DNA from: Fistularia commersonii
Lineage: Eukaryota; Chordata; Actinopteri; Syngnathiformes; Fistulariidae
DNA: 64,000 bases
Direction: 5' to 3'
Assembly (NCBI GenBank): GCA_037954325.1
Contig: JBBMNZ010000028.1
Location: 8,642,501-8,706,500 of the forward strand
This document shows, in pieces, positions 11,601 to 23,484 of the stretch. The number at the start of each line of letters is the position of its first letter. Within the stretch, counting starts at the first letter, position 1. Both the position numbers and the translations under genes were made by a program. The notes beneath the pieces are model-generated. The model was not told the DNA's origin, did no database searches, and saw only the letters and a list, made by a program, of their open reading frames with translations.

Positions 11601-14449
11601 ATGGGGAAAGAATAATTCATCGCCAATCATAGCCCATTTAACACTTTTTATTTGATTGTAAATTTAGTCTTGGAGCTTAAACGGCTCTGCAGATTAGGCA
11701 GATTGAATTCAAAATTTTAAAAAAAAGGAAAAAAGAGAGAAAAAAAAAAAACTGTGACACCACCAGGGAAATGCGGGCAATTGCGGGTAAACAGTCAAGA
11801 TGGCTGCCGCCACATAATGCTCACTTACGAGGTGGTTTCTCAGTAATTAGCTCTGCCGGGCTTTTTGGGGGGGGGGGGGGGGGGTGTCAATCCAGCACCC
11901 AGTGCGGATTTGTACAGTGGGAAATTATTCATGTTTATATATTCATGCATACGGCCATGGACGCATCGGGCTAAATCTGATTTAAAGTGTGCTGTCAAGT
12001 AGACGGGGGGATGAATCACTTCCTGTAGTTCCATTATTCATAAAGGTGTTGGCGTCTGAAGGAGCGCGGCAAAACTCCACCCCGACACTCAGCGCCTTCA
12101 ATTATTGACAGAGACTGTGGATCTCAGAAGCCGCTCCCTTTCCCCTCCCTTTGTCTGAGCTCAAACCTGGAGAGCCCCGGGGCGCGGAGAACGCTCCCCG
12201 TTGTTTACATTCTCCTTTTTTATTTTCGAGAAACAACAAAAAAAAAATCACACCCTCTGGATTGTTTCCGCAACAGATGAAATGAGAAAAGGCTGGGAAT
12301 GAACTGGCGTCGCAGCTATTTTGAGTAACCGTCGTTTAATGACGTGCGAAATGGAGAAAGGCGACAAGCGGATCTAATCTGTGGCGTCCCTTGGACCCGA
12401 GGTCAGGGGAGACCTATGAAATATGGATTAGCATCAACACAACCTAATCTCTGGCTGGCCGACGCTGACGGGTCCACGCCACCGCTCGGCGCCGGAGTGA
12501 GGAAAACTCAACAAATCAATGCGTCAGCCTTGACCAGTCGGAAAACTTCAATGCCGAACGGAGGGAGATCGCGTAGCGGCGTCTGAGCGTCTGCCGGCCT
12601 TCAACCGCTTCAACCGTCATTCGGCGCATCCCGCATCCGAGCACGAAATGCCCGAAATACGGCAAAGAGCTGCAGGCTGAAGACCGCCGGAGCCAAATCG
12701 GGATCGGCCGGCATCGATCCCGCGTGTAATTTGAAGAGGACAAGGTAGGGATTAAGAGCTTGCTTAAAAGAAAAAAAAAAGAAGGTAAAGGAAAGAAGGG
12801 AGAGAGTGAGAACTCCTGTTTCTTTCACCTGCTTCCAAATTCAGGGGGTTTGAGGAGAAAAGGAGCCATTGCATAAAGAACCGCTATCTCCTTTCAACAG
12901 AGCCGTAAAAATTTCTGCTGGCTGGCATGCTTCCGACAGGCGCTTCATGCGAGAGCAAAAAAAAAAAAAAAAAACAGAAAGTAAGACGGAATGGCGGCAT
13001 ATTCTGGCGTGGAGCGCAGAGGCAGCTGCGTCCGGGCCTCGGCTCATACCCAGCAGCGTGGAGGTGCATGTCACCGGAGCGCGTCAGCGAATCAAACGGT
13101 TGAATCGTCCATGACCCAGCCGCGCGATGGGCCGTCGACCATGAGGGCGGAGCCAAACCGGCTCCACCCAATCAACACACGCTTTCTAAAATAGCATATA
13201 TGGAAAGCATCGGACAAGAGGTGAGGAGATGAGAGTGGTTTCCGCCATCACTCAGCGCGGCACATCGGTTAAGACGGAGTTGATTGTCATTTTCGGATCA
13301 AAGCATCTGCAGCACAGCGGCTGATTATGTTGAAAACATTATCTTAAGATAGAATGATTACACGCATGCACAAACCCAAACACGTCTGTGCAGAAAGTCT
13401 TTCAGCACCCGCTCAAGCTTGATGGCAGCACAAACATTTCTTAGCAAGCAGAATGTCTCCTTCAACACATAAATACACACACACACACACATAGACGTGC
13501 ACAGATATGCTAATTTCCACACACATCTCTGCTTTCTCTTTGCGTTCCACACTCATCAGTTCAGACTCCACGGTGAGACTCTCCGCCTCTGGCTGAAGTC
13601 GTTTTTGAGCAAAACTTAACGGAGCGCTCTCAAAATCCCGCCGCCGATTGATCTTCTGGTAGCGTAATTGCAAAATGACAACAGCCGCGGCACTGCGGAA
13701 GTATAAATCCCGCCGCCATCTGTGTCGGCATGGGGTCGGCGGTCAGCCGATGCAGTGACATAAATCAAGTTTTATTTGTGCTCCATCTGCATGGCTTTCG
13801 GGCCCGCACCGGTTTGCATGCAGGGATGAGGATCAGATAAGTCGGATCTGAACCGAAGCAAGGAGACGACTAATCACGTCGAATACGATCAGGATATTTT
13901 TTTTTTTTAACCAGTCGAGGAGTGGGGCTTGACCTCGAGCCTGACTCTGGATTCGTCCAATCTTGAGGTGTGAATATAAACTGTCCCCTCAGAACCAGAA
14001 TCACAACTAGTCCCTCCCTGAGTGACATCAGGGCAATCGGGGCATCTTCGCATCTTTGGAGCGAAACATCCATGTGACCTCATGATGGTTTCATTTAACA
14101 CTGATCCCCCTGTCATTCACACGTCTGGGAATGAACCCGCTGCAATTTTGAAAATTTTCTCAGTTTTACGGTAATGTGCTGCTGTGCTGCAAACACACAT
14201 TTTTTTTCATTTTTAACAGCTTTGTTGGTCTTTCTTGAACCGCTTTCTGTGTTATTGATCTATCTCGTCATCTATCAAACACACACACATACACACAGTT
14301 TATGGAAAATACTGCAAGTAGGAGTTTGTTGCTCAGGGCTATGGAAGTGGATCAAGATGGGAACTGGGGCTGTAGAGAGATGCATTTCCTGTTTGTTTGT
14401 GCGTTTCTTTTCGAGGGAAAAGGCTGAGGTGTGATATTTAGCGCAGAGT

Positions 14450-14450
<1 letters not shown>
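8653..14450. other. Long non-coding stretch
   Basis: No gene or clear transposon. Contains A and T tracts (8988-9000, 9092-9104, 12958-12974), a 19-base G-run at about 11866-11884, a short CA block at 13476-13491 and tandem GTGGCTA heptamers at 10930-10950. GC-rich patches at 10.44-10.6 and 12.3-13.2 kb give overlapping frames on both strands with no recognisable domain. Inferred asic2 intron. Confidence 0.45.
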
Positions 14451-14485
<35 letters not shown>

Positions 14486-14509
14486 CTGTGTGTGTGTGTG
14501 TGTGTGTGT
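14451..14509. repeat. (GT)n microsatellite
   Basis: About 29 GT units with a few interruptions. A second, shorter GT run lies at 14641-14680. Confidence 0.93.
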
Positions 14510-15510
14510 TTGCCTCATGCAGAGTTTTGAATTATTTGCTGTCATCTGTCTTCTCCTAAGACCCCAGCAAACACACGTGCTTTGTTTGTCTCCACAAACC
14601 TCAAGTTTTTAATTGTTATATCATCCCCAGAGAGAGATCGGTGTGTGTGTGTGTGCTTTTGTGTATGTGTGTGTGTGTGTAAGGCTCATCTCATGTACTG
14701 CTGTGAGTCCTCCATGACGTGCAGCTAATATTTACGTCCACAGTTCAGGGCAAATTGTATTTCTGAAATCGAACATTGTCAATATGCCTTTTGGTTTCCA
14801 ACCAGTTTATGCATCAACATGACCCCACTGTGGCTAACCAGGTATAATCTTCTCATCTGCATTCAAGACTCGCCTCTCACTCCGGAGACAAAGAGCACGG
14901 TGGGTGACTCGCCACCGAGCAGCCGGGAACAACGCCATCTCAGCGACGAGCGGCGCCACCAATCGCCTGCAGCGTCGCGTTTTTTCTAAATAATCTAGAA
15001 GCCGAAAGCTCGCGAAAACCGCCGAGGCCATTAATTCTGGAGTGGAGGAATCGTACCGGGAGCGAGGAGACGGGTGAATGCGGGGGCCACCCAGGCTAAT
15101 GACATCAACGCGATAGGAGCCACGGCTCGCCGCCGAGCGTCACTCGTGATTCTACCTCAAGCCAAATCAATAAGGCCTGGTCCCTCCTTGCAGAATCCTG
15201 CTGGAAAGGTCAGCGGCGAACAAGTGGAAAGGAGACCTGTTATTACCAGCAAACAATTGAAAGAAATTCAGCGGGGCCGCTCCAGAGCAGTGCCGAGTAG
15301 CCAGGTTGGGTGGAACCCAACACTCCCCGACCACCAACCACCACCGGCACCAACAAGACTGCAAAGCCACCTCATTAGTGTCCTTTAACCTGAATTTAGA
15401 GATTAAAAAATTTGGGAGGTGTTACGTTTCAGTGTGTTTACAGACTAAAAAGCAACACCAGATGCTGGATCAATGAAGAGACTTCAAAAATTAATTTTAC
15501 TCAGTAAAGT
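14510..15510. other. Non-coding stretch
   Basis: Holds a second interrupted GT run (14641-14680). GC rises at 14.85-15.35 kb, but frames there occur on both strands without domains. No gene called. Confidence 0.4.
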
Positions 15511-15879
15511 AACAGATGAATATCCATCCATCCATCCATCGTCTGCCGCTTATCCTGCACTCAGGGTTGCGGGGGATGCTGGAGCCCATCCCAGCTGAGA
15601 GGCGGCGTACACCTTGGACTCTTCGGTCGCCAAGCAATCGCAGGGCCTCATATACAGACAACAATTCATGCAGTCACTGATGGCAGTTCTTCACCAATTT
15701 TCTTCCAATTTACCCGCTACATGTTTTTGGACTGCGGGAGGAAACCGGAGAACCTGGAGGAAACCCACACAGACACGGGGGAGATCATGCAAATTCAACA
15801 CAGAAAGGTCGAACCAGGGTCCTTCATACTGTGAGGCCGATCACTAACCGCTGCGCCACTGTGCCGCCCAACAGATGAA
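15511..15879 (-). mobile_element. Full-length tRNA-derived SINE with target-site duplications
   Basis: The insert spans 15521-15869, flanked by a perfect 10-bp duplication AACAGATGAA (15511-15520 and 15870-15879), the signature of retroposition. Read on the minus strand it starts GGCGGCACAGTGG. An exact pol III A-box (TGGCGCAGCGG, plus-strand 15848-15858) and a near B-box (GGTTCGACCTT, 15805-15815) follow, so the head is tRNA-derived. A long unique body comes next, with a TTTCCTCC-rich core, and the tail is (GGAT)n. This is the best-preserved member of a family with about ten further fragments in the window. The 3' part resembles a LINE tail, which probably supplies its enzymes in trans. Confidence 0.9.
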
Positions 15880-16000
15880 CAGTTACTTGAAACAAGAGGG
15901 AGTAGGAACAGGAGAAACAGGTCGGGGGGCCGTAGGCACCCGGAAGCCTGAACAGCTTAGGCAAGTCTGTCTCCTCCAACTTGAGGTACTGCTTCAGTGC
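15880..16000. other. Flanking non-coding sequence
   Basis: Short GC-rich spacer between the SINE and the tandem region. No feature seen. Confidence 0.35.
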
Positions 16001-16400
16001 AGGATCCAGGTGCTTGACATATCTGGACAGTATGGGTTTGGTCTCCGGTTCCCGGGCTCTGGCATTTCACGTGCTGCTGACCTGACGGGGTTAGTAGTCC
16101 AGTCTCTGGTTACTGGCCTCCTGTCTGGTCTTTGGTCTCAGGGTGTGAAGGGAAACAAACAAGGATACACAGGGACTAAGCCTGACGGGGATTAGCATTT
16201 GGAGACCACCGAACAGGTGAGGCTAGTGGAGGAATAAACCTGGCGGAGGATCGCACTCCAGATTCTGGTCTGTTAGTCTCCGGACTCCGGTTGCTTAAGG
16301 AACAAATGGTGATACATAAGGACTTAACCTGATAGCGGTTCATGGTCCGGTTCCCGGTCAACTGTCTCAAGTCATCTGTCACTGGATGCGTAGAGGCGTC
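16001..16400. repeat. Diverged tandem repeat, period about 147 bp
   Basis: Related blocks recur. AACAAACAAGG, GATACACAGGGACTAAGCCTGA (16154-16187) resembles AACAAATGG, GATACATAAGGACTTAACCTGA (16301-16332), 147 bases apart. GGTCTCCGGTTCCCGG (about 16039) recurs as GGTCCGGTTCCCGG (about 16345), two periods apart. Further CTGGTCTNNGG blocks lie between. Unclassified; possibly part of a larger repeat reaching about 16580. Confidence 0.5.
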
Positions 16401-18620
16401 CAGAGAGGACGTGAGGGTTGAGTGAACAATGACCCAGCAACTAGGGAGACTAGGACTCCCACCTTTAAGTCCTCAATATGTGCCAGAAACTAGCGCCAGC
16501 CTTGCATTCTCCCAATGCACGGGAATCTTCAGCAGCTGCGTGCTTGAGGAGCGCATAGTTGCCGGAGCACAATACTAACAGGTGGGGGGTTGAAATGGGC
16601 TTTGAATTTTTGCACATAAATGCATGTTTGCCTTTTGGAGGTAAAGCACAGAGCGAGATTTAAAGGGGCTCACGGAGGTTTAAATAAAGGGCAGTTAAAG
16701 TTAATGTGGCTGTAGATAAGTAGGCTTTTGCCAACAGGATAAAAAAAAAGGCTCAAGCGGGGAAAACAAGACGGATAAATCTTGAAAATAAAACTCCAAG
16801 CCGGAAGATCGGACATGTATCACACTTTTATCTTTTTTTCCTGTTTGCGTATTCCACAGCTGACGGTCCAATCAGATCTATTGTGTTATTTTGATGCCTC
16901 CGTGCATGCTAATCACAGCAGCTAACGAAGAGGGAGGAAAATGGCCCCTGGACATTGACCAGAGGAGGCAGTTTTCCCAGAATGCGTTGCGACACTCGTG
17001 CCCAAACTGTCATGTAATAAAACATTATCCTTCCTCTCCTCCTCTATCCATCTTTTGAAATGACATTATTAAATTTCTCTTTTAAAATGTGAATGCAATC
17101 TTCATGACACACACACACATACACACGCATGCATCAACTTATCATATCATCATAAGAACCGCAGCGTGGAACCACACAGCTGGAGAGCCCGGGCTGATGT
17201 CAAACACCGCCTTTTCGTGTGTATGAAATTTAGTTCGATAATTAAACGGGGGAGACGGGGGGGCTCCCACGCAATATTCTCTGTACTATTTCCAGCCGGG
17301 TCAAACACACACGCGCACACACATTTCCGAAATGACTGTATTTGGGACACAGCTGGATGTTTCTGGCTCGGATACAGAAGGTTTACACACTGAATGAAGT
17401 GTCTGGCTCTACCTGGCTGCAGTGGCTCGCTCTGCAGAGGCATGGGTTGTTTACGCGTGTGTTTGTGTGTGTAGGGGGTGGTTGTCAGGTGACCATTGAC
17501 CGGCAGCCAAACAAACCGATCAGGGAACTGCAGCTCGGAGCCAGGATCGGACCAGGTTGGCCGGCTTCTCTTGGAAGGGGAGTCTTTTTTTTGCCTGATG
17601 ATCGACGCCACCGCACCCGACCTCCAACCCCCCACCCCTCGGCTTGACAGGCCCCTGGAAGGTCTCTTCGTAGGGGAATCAGCGTTTCACAAATGAAAGA
17701 TGTCGTCAGAGGCTAAACTGCGGAGTCATATGTCCCCGTATGCATCCAAAGCTTCTGTTTGGCAGCTCTTACTTAATATTGTGAAAATGGAAGCAAGGAG
17801 ATGCCAAATTCTGCCTTTTTTCCAAATGAAATAAAATAAAAGAAATAAACACAGTCATTAGCTTTGATTTGTTTTTGTTTTGTTTGTTTTTCTGGCAGGC
17901 CGGTGACTGCGACTCCATTATCCTTTCCTCTTTTCGCTACTGCTTTTCTCCTCAACTCTTTATGGAAATGTTGTTCTCTTTAGCTGCCAAGCCCTGTGAT
18001 GTGTTTATCAGCTGGCTTCGAAAAAATAAAGTCGAAATGAAAGCTGCCTTTTTTGTCCCCCCCCCCCGCGTCTATATATATATATATATATTCCAGAAAA
18101 ATGGAAAATGGAAATGATGAAGACGATGAGGGTGAGGAGGTGAGGGAGAGCCGAGAACGGCGGCATTTGCGGGTTAAAGACGAAGGTATTGAGCAGGAGC
18201 AGCTTTGAAAACAAAAGAAATGAAGACGATTAATCTGCCCGGATTTGTCGCCGCATGTGGGTCATTTCCAACGATATTGATCCATGCCTGGAAAAACAGT
18301 AGAGCCTCTTACGATTTTAATTTGTCCTTTGACAAATTTAATCAATTTTTCCATTTGAAATCAATCAAAAACCTATTGATCCATTCTTCAGGTGCAAAAA
18401 AACATCCTGCTCTCTTTTGAAACTTTCTATGAGTTTATTTGTGGCAAAAAATAGAGAGGAATTAAAGATAACCTAAATTATCTCTGTGATTCTAGTTTTT
18501 TTGTTCTTCTTGTCAGCGCTTGTGCTCTGCATTTCTTTCACTAAATAAGCATGCAAAAGCAAAACCTTCTTGCTTATGAGACCCTCGCTAAAGCATCTCC
18601 AGCAAGCTGTCTTTTATTAA
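16401..18620. other. Non-coding stretch
   Basis: No gene recognised. Includes the SBS-core motif at 16974 and a C10 run followed by (TA)n at 18058-18092. The overlapping frames at 17150-17700 have no domain and sit on both strands. Confidence 0.4.
16974..16985 (+). promoter_or_regulatory. Short SBS core motif
   Basis: TTCCCAGAATGC is an exact match to the short SBS core (TTCCCANNATGC) without the ACTACA extension. A similar half-site, TTCCCATCATGC, lies at about 43319-43330. Short motifs like this occur by chance, so support is weak. Confidence 0.25.
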
Positions 18621-18639
18621 CGCAAACTAACAATAATTT

Positions 18640-19141
18640 TTCTACTCCTTCTAAGACTAGAGACTTTTGCATCATTAATGTAGGACACCCTTTTAGCCAC
18701 AGCAGCCTTCTTTAGCGCATCTTTGTTCTTCAGGATTGTGCAGATGGTTGACTTAGCCATGCCGTAGTGGTTGGCGAGATCAGTAACAGGAAAACCACTT
18801 TCATGTTTAGCAATGATTTCCTTCTTCAGATCAACAGCAAATCTTAACCTCTTAACACCACCATCATTAGTGAGCTTAATGTTTTTGGAAGCTATAACGA
18901 GGGCTAACTTACTGAAAAAAGCACAAAAAAGCATTATAACAGAGGACCATAAAGATGAACGTGAAAGATGTGTAAACAACACAGACTGCAACTACGCTAC
19001 AACGCGGACAGCCAGCAAGTTTTTTTGTTTGTGCTCATGAACTGAGGCTTGTTCGCGGGTCGATTCAAAATTTAATCATAATCCATTGTCCTAATCCAGT
19101 TTGTCCGTGATTGGGGACGTTCGCAAGTCGAGGTTCTACTG
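18640..19141 (-). mobile_element. Truncated pogo/Tigger transposon, 5' end
   Basis: On the minus strand the element starts CAGTAGAACCTCGACTTGCG at 19141, next to TA (19142-19143), a Tigger-type terminal repeat. It runs through a leader into a transposase N-terminus (see the separate entry) and then stops being recognisable near 18640. The rest of the transposase and the other terminal repeat are missing, so it cannot move. Confidence 0.8.
18690..18885 (-). pseudogene. Tigger transposase N-terminal DNA-binding domain remnant
   Basis: The minus-strand reading contains KRLRFAVDLKKEIIAKHESG, then VTDLANHYGMAKSTICTILK. This is the CENP-B/Psq-type helix-turn-helix that in pogo/Tigger transposases binds the terminal repeats. 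Only this domain survives; no DDE catalytic domain follows. It lies at the expected place just inside the terminal repeat. Surviving openness over about 90 codons is notable, but no host gene is implied. Confidence 0.75.
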
Positions 19142-19143
19142 TA

Positions 19144-21069
19144 AATAATATCCACTTCACAAATATCAATGAAAATCCCAAATGTCAACGATAAATTTGA
19201 TTGCAGCCGTGGTCTGTTACCTGTTAACCAACACTTGTATGGTTCTAGAACACCAACACCATGCCTGGTGAAGCAATAGGCTGGCGTTTCCACGGGTGAC
19301 GCCCCAAGGAGAGCAGAGGCGAGTTGCTTCCCCATTCTCCCATCACGGGCGCTGTTTAAATTGCGGCAGCAGGGTACAGAATCCAGTCCCTTGCAGAACT
19401 TGGAAAAAGCGAGGTGAAGATGCGTTAGCTCACCTTCTTAAATGATAAGGTATCGCTAACATTTTCATTTTGCGGGTGGCCGGATGTTTTCATACGGCTT
19501 TTACCGTGGGAGGGGTCGGGAGGGGGCTATGGCGAGCTGAGCCGCGGGCCCGGCTGCGTATATCAGCGGTGGACAAGTGGGAGCAAAATTGTCCACCGTA
19601 AACCACAGCGCACAGCTAATAGATTTATCGATTCGTGAAGCCTATTCTAGTCGGCCATTTGCTGCTGAGCGGGGGATGAATACTGGCCACTGCGAGAGGT
19701 TTGCAAGCGTTACAGGGCACATTTATTTTATCTCGCAATTTTTTTTCTATCTATTGACCGTCCCCTCGGAACATGCAAGGCGATACCGCTCGAAAAAAAA
19801 CCCTCAAATTTTATTTACTTCCAGTTCCAAGCGTCCTCCTCAATCTTTTTAAATCCTTCTCTTCTTTGTCTTCAGAGCGGCAGCCGCTCTGAATGCAGCG
19901 ATAATGAAAAGGCCTCCGGGAGCCTTTGCTGACTCGCAGAGACGGGCTAATGAGATTACAGGAAAGCACCGAGGGCCGGTTAGGGGTATGTGGCCCTCCT
20001 GGCGAGGTAGCACGGGACGTGGTGGGAAGGCATGGCGGCGGGTGGGCGAATCGATGCGGCTCTCCACTTCACAAAAAGTGAAGCCGACAGCGTCCGACGC
20101 GCGGGGAAGAAAATCCGCGGACGTGCAAGGAAATGAGACTCTGTGTTTTTTTGGTGTTTTAAAACACGCGCTTTGCATCGGAGGTGGAAAGCTCAGGCGT
20201 CGGCTTGCATTCCCGCACCGTCTTCACATTAGCATGCAAACTTCATTTTCCCGGCCCCTTTCGGATGAGTCCATCACTCCTGGCGAGCGCCCATTGTTTT
20301 ATCATGCTAGTGGACCCACTCCGGTGGCCATTACCTTAACTAAAGAGCTGAGAGAACAAACCTTCATGTATTTATTTATTCATTTCAAAGATGAACACTG
20401 GCTGATAGATGGAAAACAGATGTAGCGTTTCTCTCTCTCTCCCTACCTTGATGAAACCTCGACTTGACAGTGGTGTTAATGGAAGCTGAATTAATGACAC
20501 GGCTGTTGCTTAGAATCCTCTTTCGAAAGTCATACGGCGAAATGCACCTTGTCGCCTTTCTGATAAAAAAAAAGATACAAGATAATATGCGGCATCTTGT
20601 GAGACGGGACAAAATGTGATTTGTCTGGTTCACTCGCACCTAATGTGTTTTTTGTGCCCACTTACATGACAAATGCACGGAATCCATGGAAGATTTCAGA
20701 AAGATCGGGTCATTGTTGCATTCTCTGGGTTTTAATTGCAGGTTGAGTCTTTTCTAAAGGGCTTTTCATTTGTTCTGTGCTCAGCTTTGATAGTACCAGC
20801 TTCCTCTGTTTGTACCGACTCCAGTTAGCATACAGTAACTAGCCACGCGTAGGATAAGAGTCATGCATTTCTTTTTTCTTTAAAGAACAAACTCAATAAA
20901 GTCCTGAAGGGCGAATAAGGTTGAAAGGCAAACAAGCAGACCGATGACTGGACTTTGGCAAAAGAATACAATGTGGAGAAGGAAGGAGCACTTATAGAGC
21001 ATCATATTTGAAATAAGAAAAATGTCCAAGTCTAGAGTTATGAACTGATTATCCTACACACATGGCGGT
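19144..21069. other. Non-coding stretch
   Basis: No gene called. A GC-rich patch at 19.87-20.25 kb has a 173-codon plus-strand frame beginning with ATG at 19904, plus an opposing minus-strand frame. Neither shows a domain, signal or repeat. Conserved non-coding DNA is equally possible. Confidence 0.4.
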
Positions 21070-21260
21070 AAGGGGCCGCAGCCAATCCCAGATTACGCTT
21101 ATGCAAGAGGCGGGGTTAAAGCGGGACGGGTCACCTGTCAATCAAAGATACAACCTACAGACACTGAACCTACTGACTGTTTTAGGACTTTGGGAGCAAG
21201 AGGCAGATCCTGGAGAAAGCCCAGGCAGGAGAGCATGGACAGCACATGGGCAGGAAAATC
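21070..21260 (-). mobile_element. Degenerate SINE fragment
   Basis: GCCAATCCCAG, GAGGCGGGGTTAA, GTCACCTGTCAATCAAAG and CTACTGACTGTTTTAGGAC follow the order of the SINE body as in the full copy, in minus orientation. Head and tail are lost. Confidence 0.65.
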
Positions 21261-22860
21261 CAGAGAACCCGAGAAGGAGATGAGAGATCCAAGACAGGAA
21301 AACAAGGAGAACTTGGTCAGGAGAATCTGGAGAGAATCCACAGAGGAAGAGGGGAAGAACAAGGAGACCCCACACAGAGAACCCAAGAGTGCATTGGGTA
21401 TAAACCGGGCTCTTGCTGTGAGGTGGGAATGCTGATCAAAGCACTGTCATTATAGTACAACACAAATATATGAATGGCTAAGTAGACAAGAGTAAACAGT
21501 GCTAAGCAAATTATGGGATATCACAGATGCTGCAAGCAAATTCCGCACCTGTTTGGACCCAACTGCTAGCTTAGATGTGTTTGTTTGTGAGCTCCATATC
21601 GTAGCGCGACAGGGGAAGCAAAGACGCTTTGGATGAAAACTATGAGTAGATGAGCCCAGTTTAATTATGGTGCTCATGGTTTTTTCTTCCTGCATTCATT
21701 TACTGTTCTTCACAGGCAATAAACTGATCCATGAATAATTATCCAAACACGGATTCAATATAAATTATCCTAAAAACATCCAAAACCAATTGTAAAATGC
21801 AGTAAAATAACCTCAATAATCATAACAAAAATAAACCAACGGGTCCTCCGTGTCAGTAGGGGGCGCTGTTCTACCATTGCCTACCGGGTAGAATTGACGC
21901 GACAACATTAGGCTCTATGTTGGTAAATATTAATAATATAATAGAGCTATTAAACACAGATGCTTTTTTTGGCAGTAACGTGATAGACTGTTGGCATACT
22001 GGGGAAAATCAGCGTCGGCCAATAGGCGGCCATTTCTATTCAGTTGTATCATGTCGATAATCAATGACAGTCTTCGAGTTCAGGGGTCAAAATCAATAGC
22101 GGTATCGGAAAAGTTATAATACAAAGTCAGCGATGCACGTCGTACTATTTCTGGTGTTTATTTGCTCAATTAACTTATGCTAATGAGAGAACGCGCCTCG
22201 CTCACGTACGAGTCCTGCCGTCTGTTTACAACGCGGCGCCCCGTTAGCAACAAACACACGTTTCAGGAAAGGGAGATGGCGCGTGACAGAGGGTTTTGCC
22301 AACATAAACCTGCCACTTTGACTTCTTTGAGTGAGAGAGAGGGACTAATTGTAGTGACACATACACAAATGCACAGGGCCAGAGAAAGAGCGAGCAAGAG
22401 CGCGAGAGAGAGAAAGAGAAAAGTTTCAAAGACAGTTTCAGCTCTGGCATAATCCTGAGTAGAAACATCTATTATGGATCAAACATCCCGAGGGAGTGTG
22501 GAACACACATCCCTGAACCTGACACCACCCATGCAGAAAAGCAACACAGATATAAGAGGGATCACACACACGCAGCGGCGGCAGGAAAGATGCTTTTGAT
22601 TCAGAGAGGCTGCAGCCGCCTTGCGCCTCAACCGTGTCGGTCATTAACTATTTCTCGCTGGCGTGGGATCAAGGTTAGCGCCGTTTCTGTCAAAAACAAA
22701 AAAAAAACTTGATGTTTATTTCATCTGGGTTTTTGATGCTCTGGTTTGACGGTCACACTTAACAAGAATCCGGGAACGGGAAACGTGGCATTCGGTGCAC
22801 GTGGGAGAACCCAAAACATATAAGGTAACAGTCCCGTCAGCATTGAGTGGAAACCGCCGG
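21261..22860. other. Intronic stretch next to asic2 exon
   Basis: No coding exon seen. Holds the CTCF-like motif at 21853. 22.18-22.46 kb is mixed and purine-rich. Inferred start of the asic2 intron read on the minus strand. Confidence 0.45.
21853..21867 (+). promoter_or_regulatory. CTCF-like motif
   Basis: TCAGTAGGGGGCGCT matches 14 of 15 positions of the core CTCF consensus CCASYAGRKGGCRSY. It lies about 1 kb inside the intron that follows the asic2 exon. The wider sequence AGGGGGCRCTGTTCTA recurs at 49.57 kb, so both could come from a shared repeat. Confidence 0.5.
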
Positions 22861-22866
22861 ACTTAC
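22861..22866 (-). other. asic2: Splice donor of the asic2 exon
   Basis: Read on the minus strand, the sequence after codon NFSS is GTAAGT, a near-ideal 5' splice site. It falls in phase 0 at the position where family alignments switch from isoform-specific to shared sequence. Reading past it gives a short tail (VSPAVSTQC) and a stop, with no channel similarity, which supports splicing here. Confidence 0.9.
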
Positions 22867-23484
22867 AGAAGAGAAGTTGTGGGCGCCGCAGGGTTCCCCT
22901 CGGAACTTGCAGGACAGCAGCATGTCGTCGAGCTGGTGGCTCAACCTATCCATAAACTCAAAGTTGGTTCCCTCAAAGTTTCTGGGCGGCAGAAAGAGCC
23001 GGAAGTCCGACAGCTTCCTGAACCAGGCGCGACGGTCCTCCTGGAGCAGGTCCAGAACCAGAGGCCTGGCTGTCCGGTTGGCCAGCAGCAGTCCCAGCCA
23101 GTGGCCGGCAAAGTACAGGTCGCTCTTGGTGAGCTTGTACAGGCGGATGGGGTTGTTGTTGCAGACGGTGACTACGGGGAAGGCCAGTTCTTTGGCCCAC
23201 TCGGAGTGGACCCGTGTGTACGTGGGGAAGGAAAGCCAGTGGAGCAGGCGGTTTGAGGACCAGGACAGGAGCAACCCCAGGGAGGTGCAGAGGGCCAGCA
23301 TCCAGAAGGCCCTGCGACCCACCGAGCCCCCGGGGATGCACACGTGCCTCAGGCCGTGCAGGCGTGTCCTTGAGAGCAGGGCGGAGGTCAGCCGAGCCAG
23401 ATTCGGCCTCGCGGGACGCTGCCGGCGACCCTTCCTGATCATGGCGGGGGATCCCCCCCGGAGACAGCGCCCCTCCAGGGTCAT
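22867..23484 (-). CDS. asic2: Acid-sensing ion channel 2, isoform-b type first coding exon (partial gene)
   Basis: Encodes the N-terminal 206 residues of a proton-gated sodium channel subunit of the ENaC/degenerin family, a plasma-membrane neuronal channel that works as a trimer. Visible in order, numbered from the chosen ATG: basic cytosolic tail; LHGLRH with the family's His-Gly gating motif at about 42-47; a hydrophobic first membrane helix at about 60-83 running into SWSSNRLL; then the extracellular segment with FPVVTVCNNNP, DLYFAGHWLGLL, LFLPPRNFEG and NFSS. There are N-glycosylation sequons at NRT (about 136) and NFS (about 203). NNNP and GHWLGLL are hallmarks of ASIC2b rather than ASIC2a. 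Reading stays open to a GTAAGT donor in phase 0, where isoform-specific and shared ASIC2 exons join. The start is uncertain. ATG 23484 has a good context (G at -3). ATG 23442 also has one. ATG 23559 has T at -3 but gives 231 residues, nearest the mammalian isoform-b exon as I recall it. Further upstream only a GTG lies before an in-frame stop at 23671-23673. The second membrane helix and C-terminus must lie on exons outside the window. Confidence 0.93.

Noticed and set aside
17150..17635. 161-codon minus-strand frame
   Set aside because: Crosses a CA-rich block and has no family features; plus-strand frames overlap it.
19904..20425. 173-codon plus-strand frame
   Set aside because: It starts with a real ATG but has no recognisable family, signal or domain. 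An opposing minus-strand frame is open too, and the patch is simply GC-rich.
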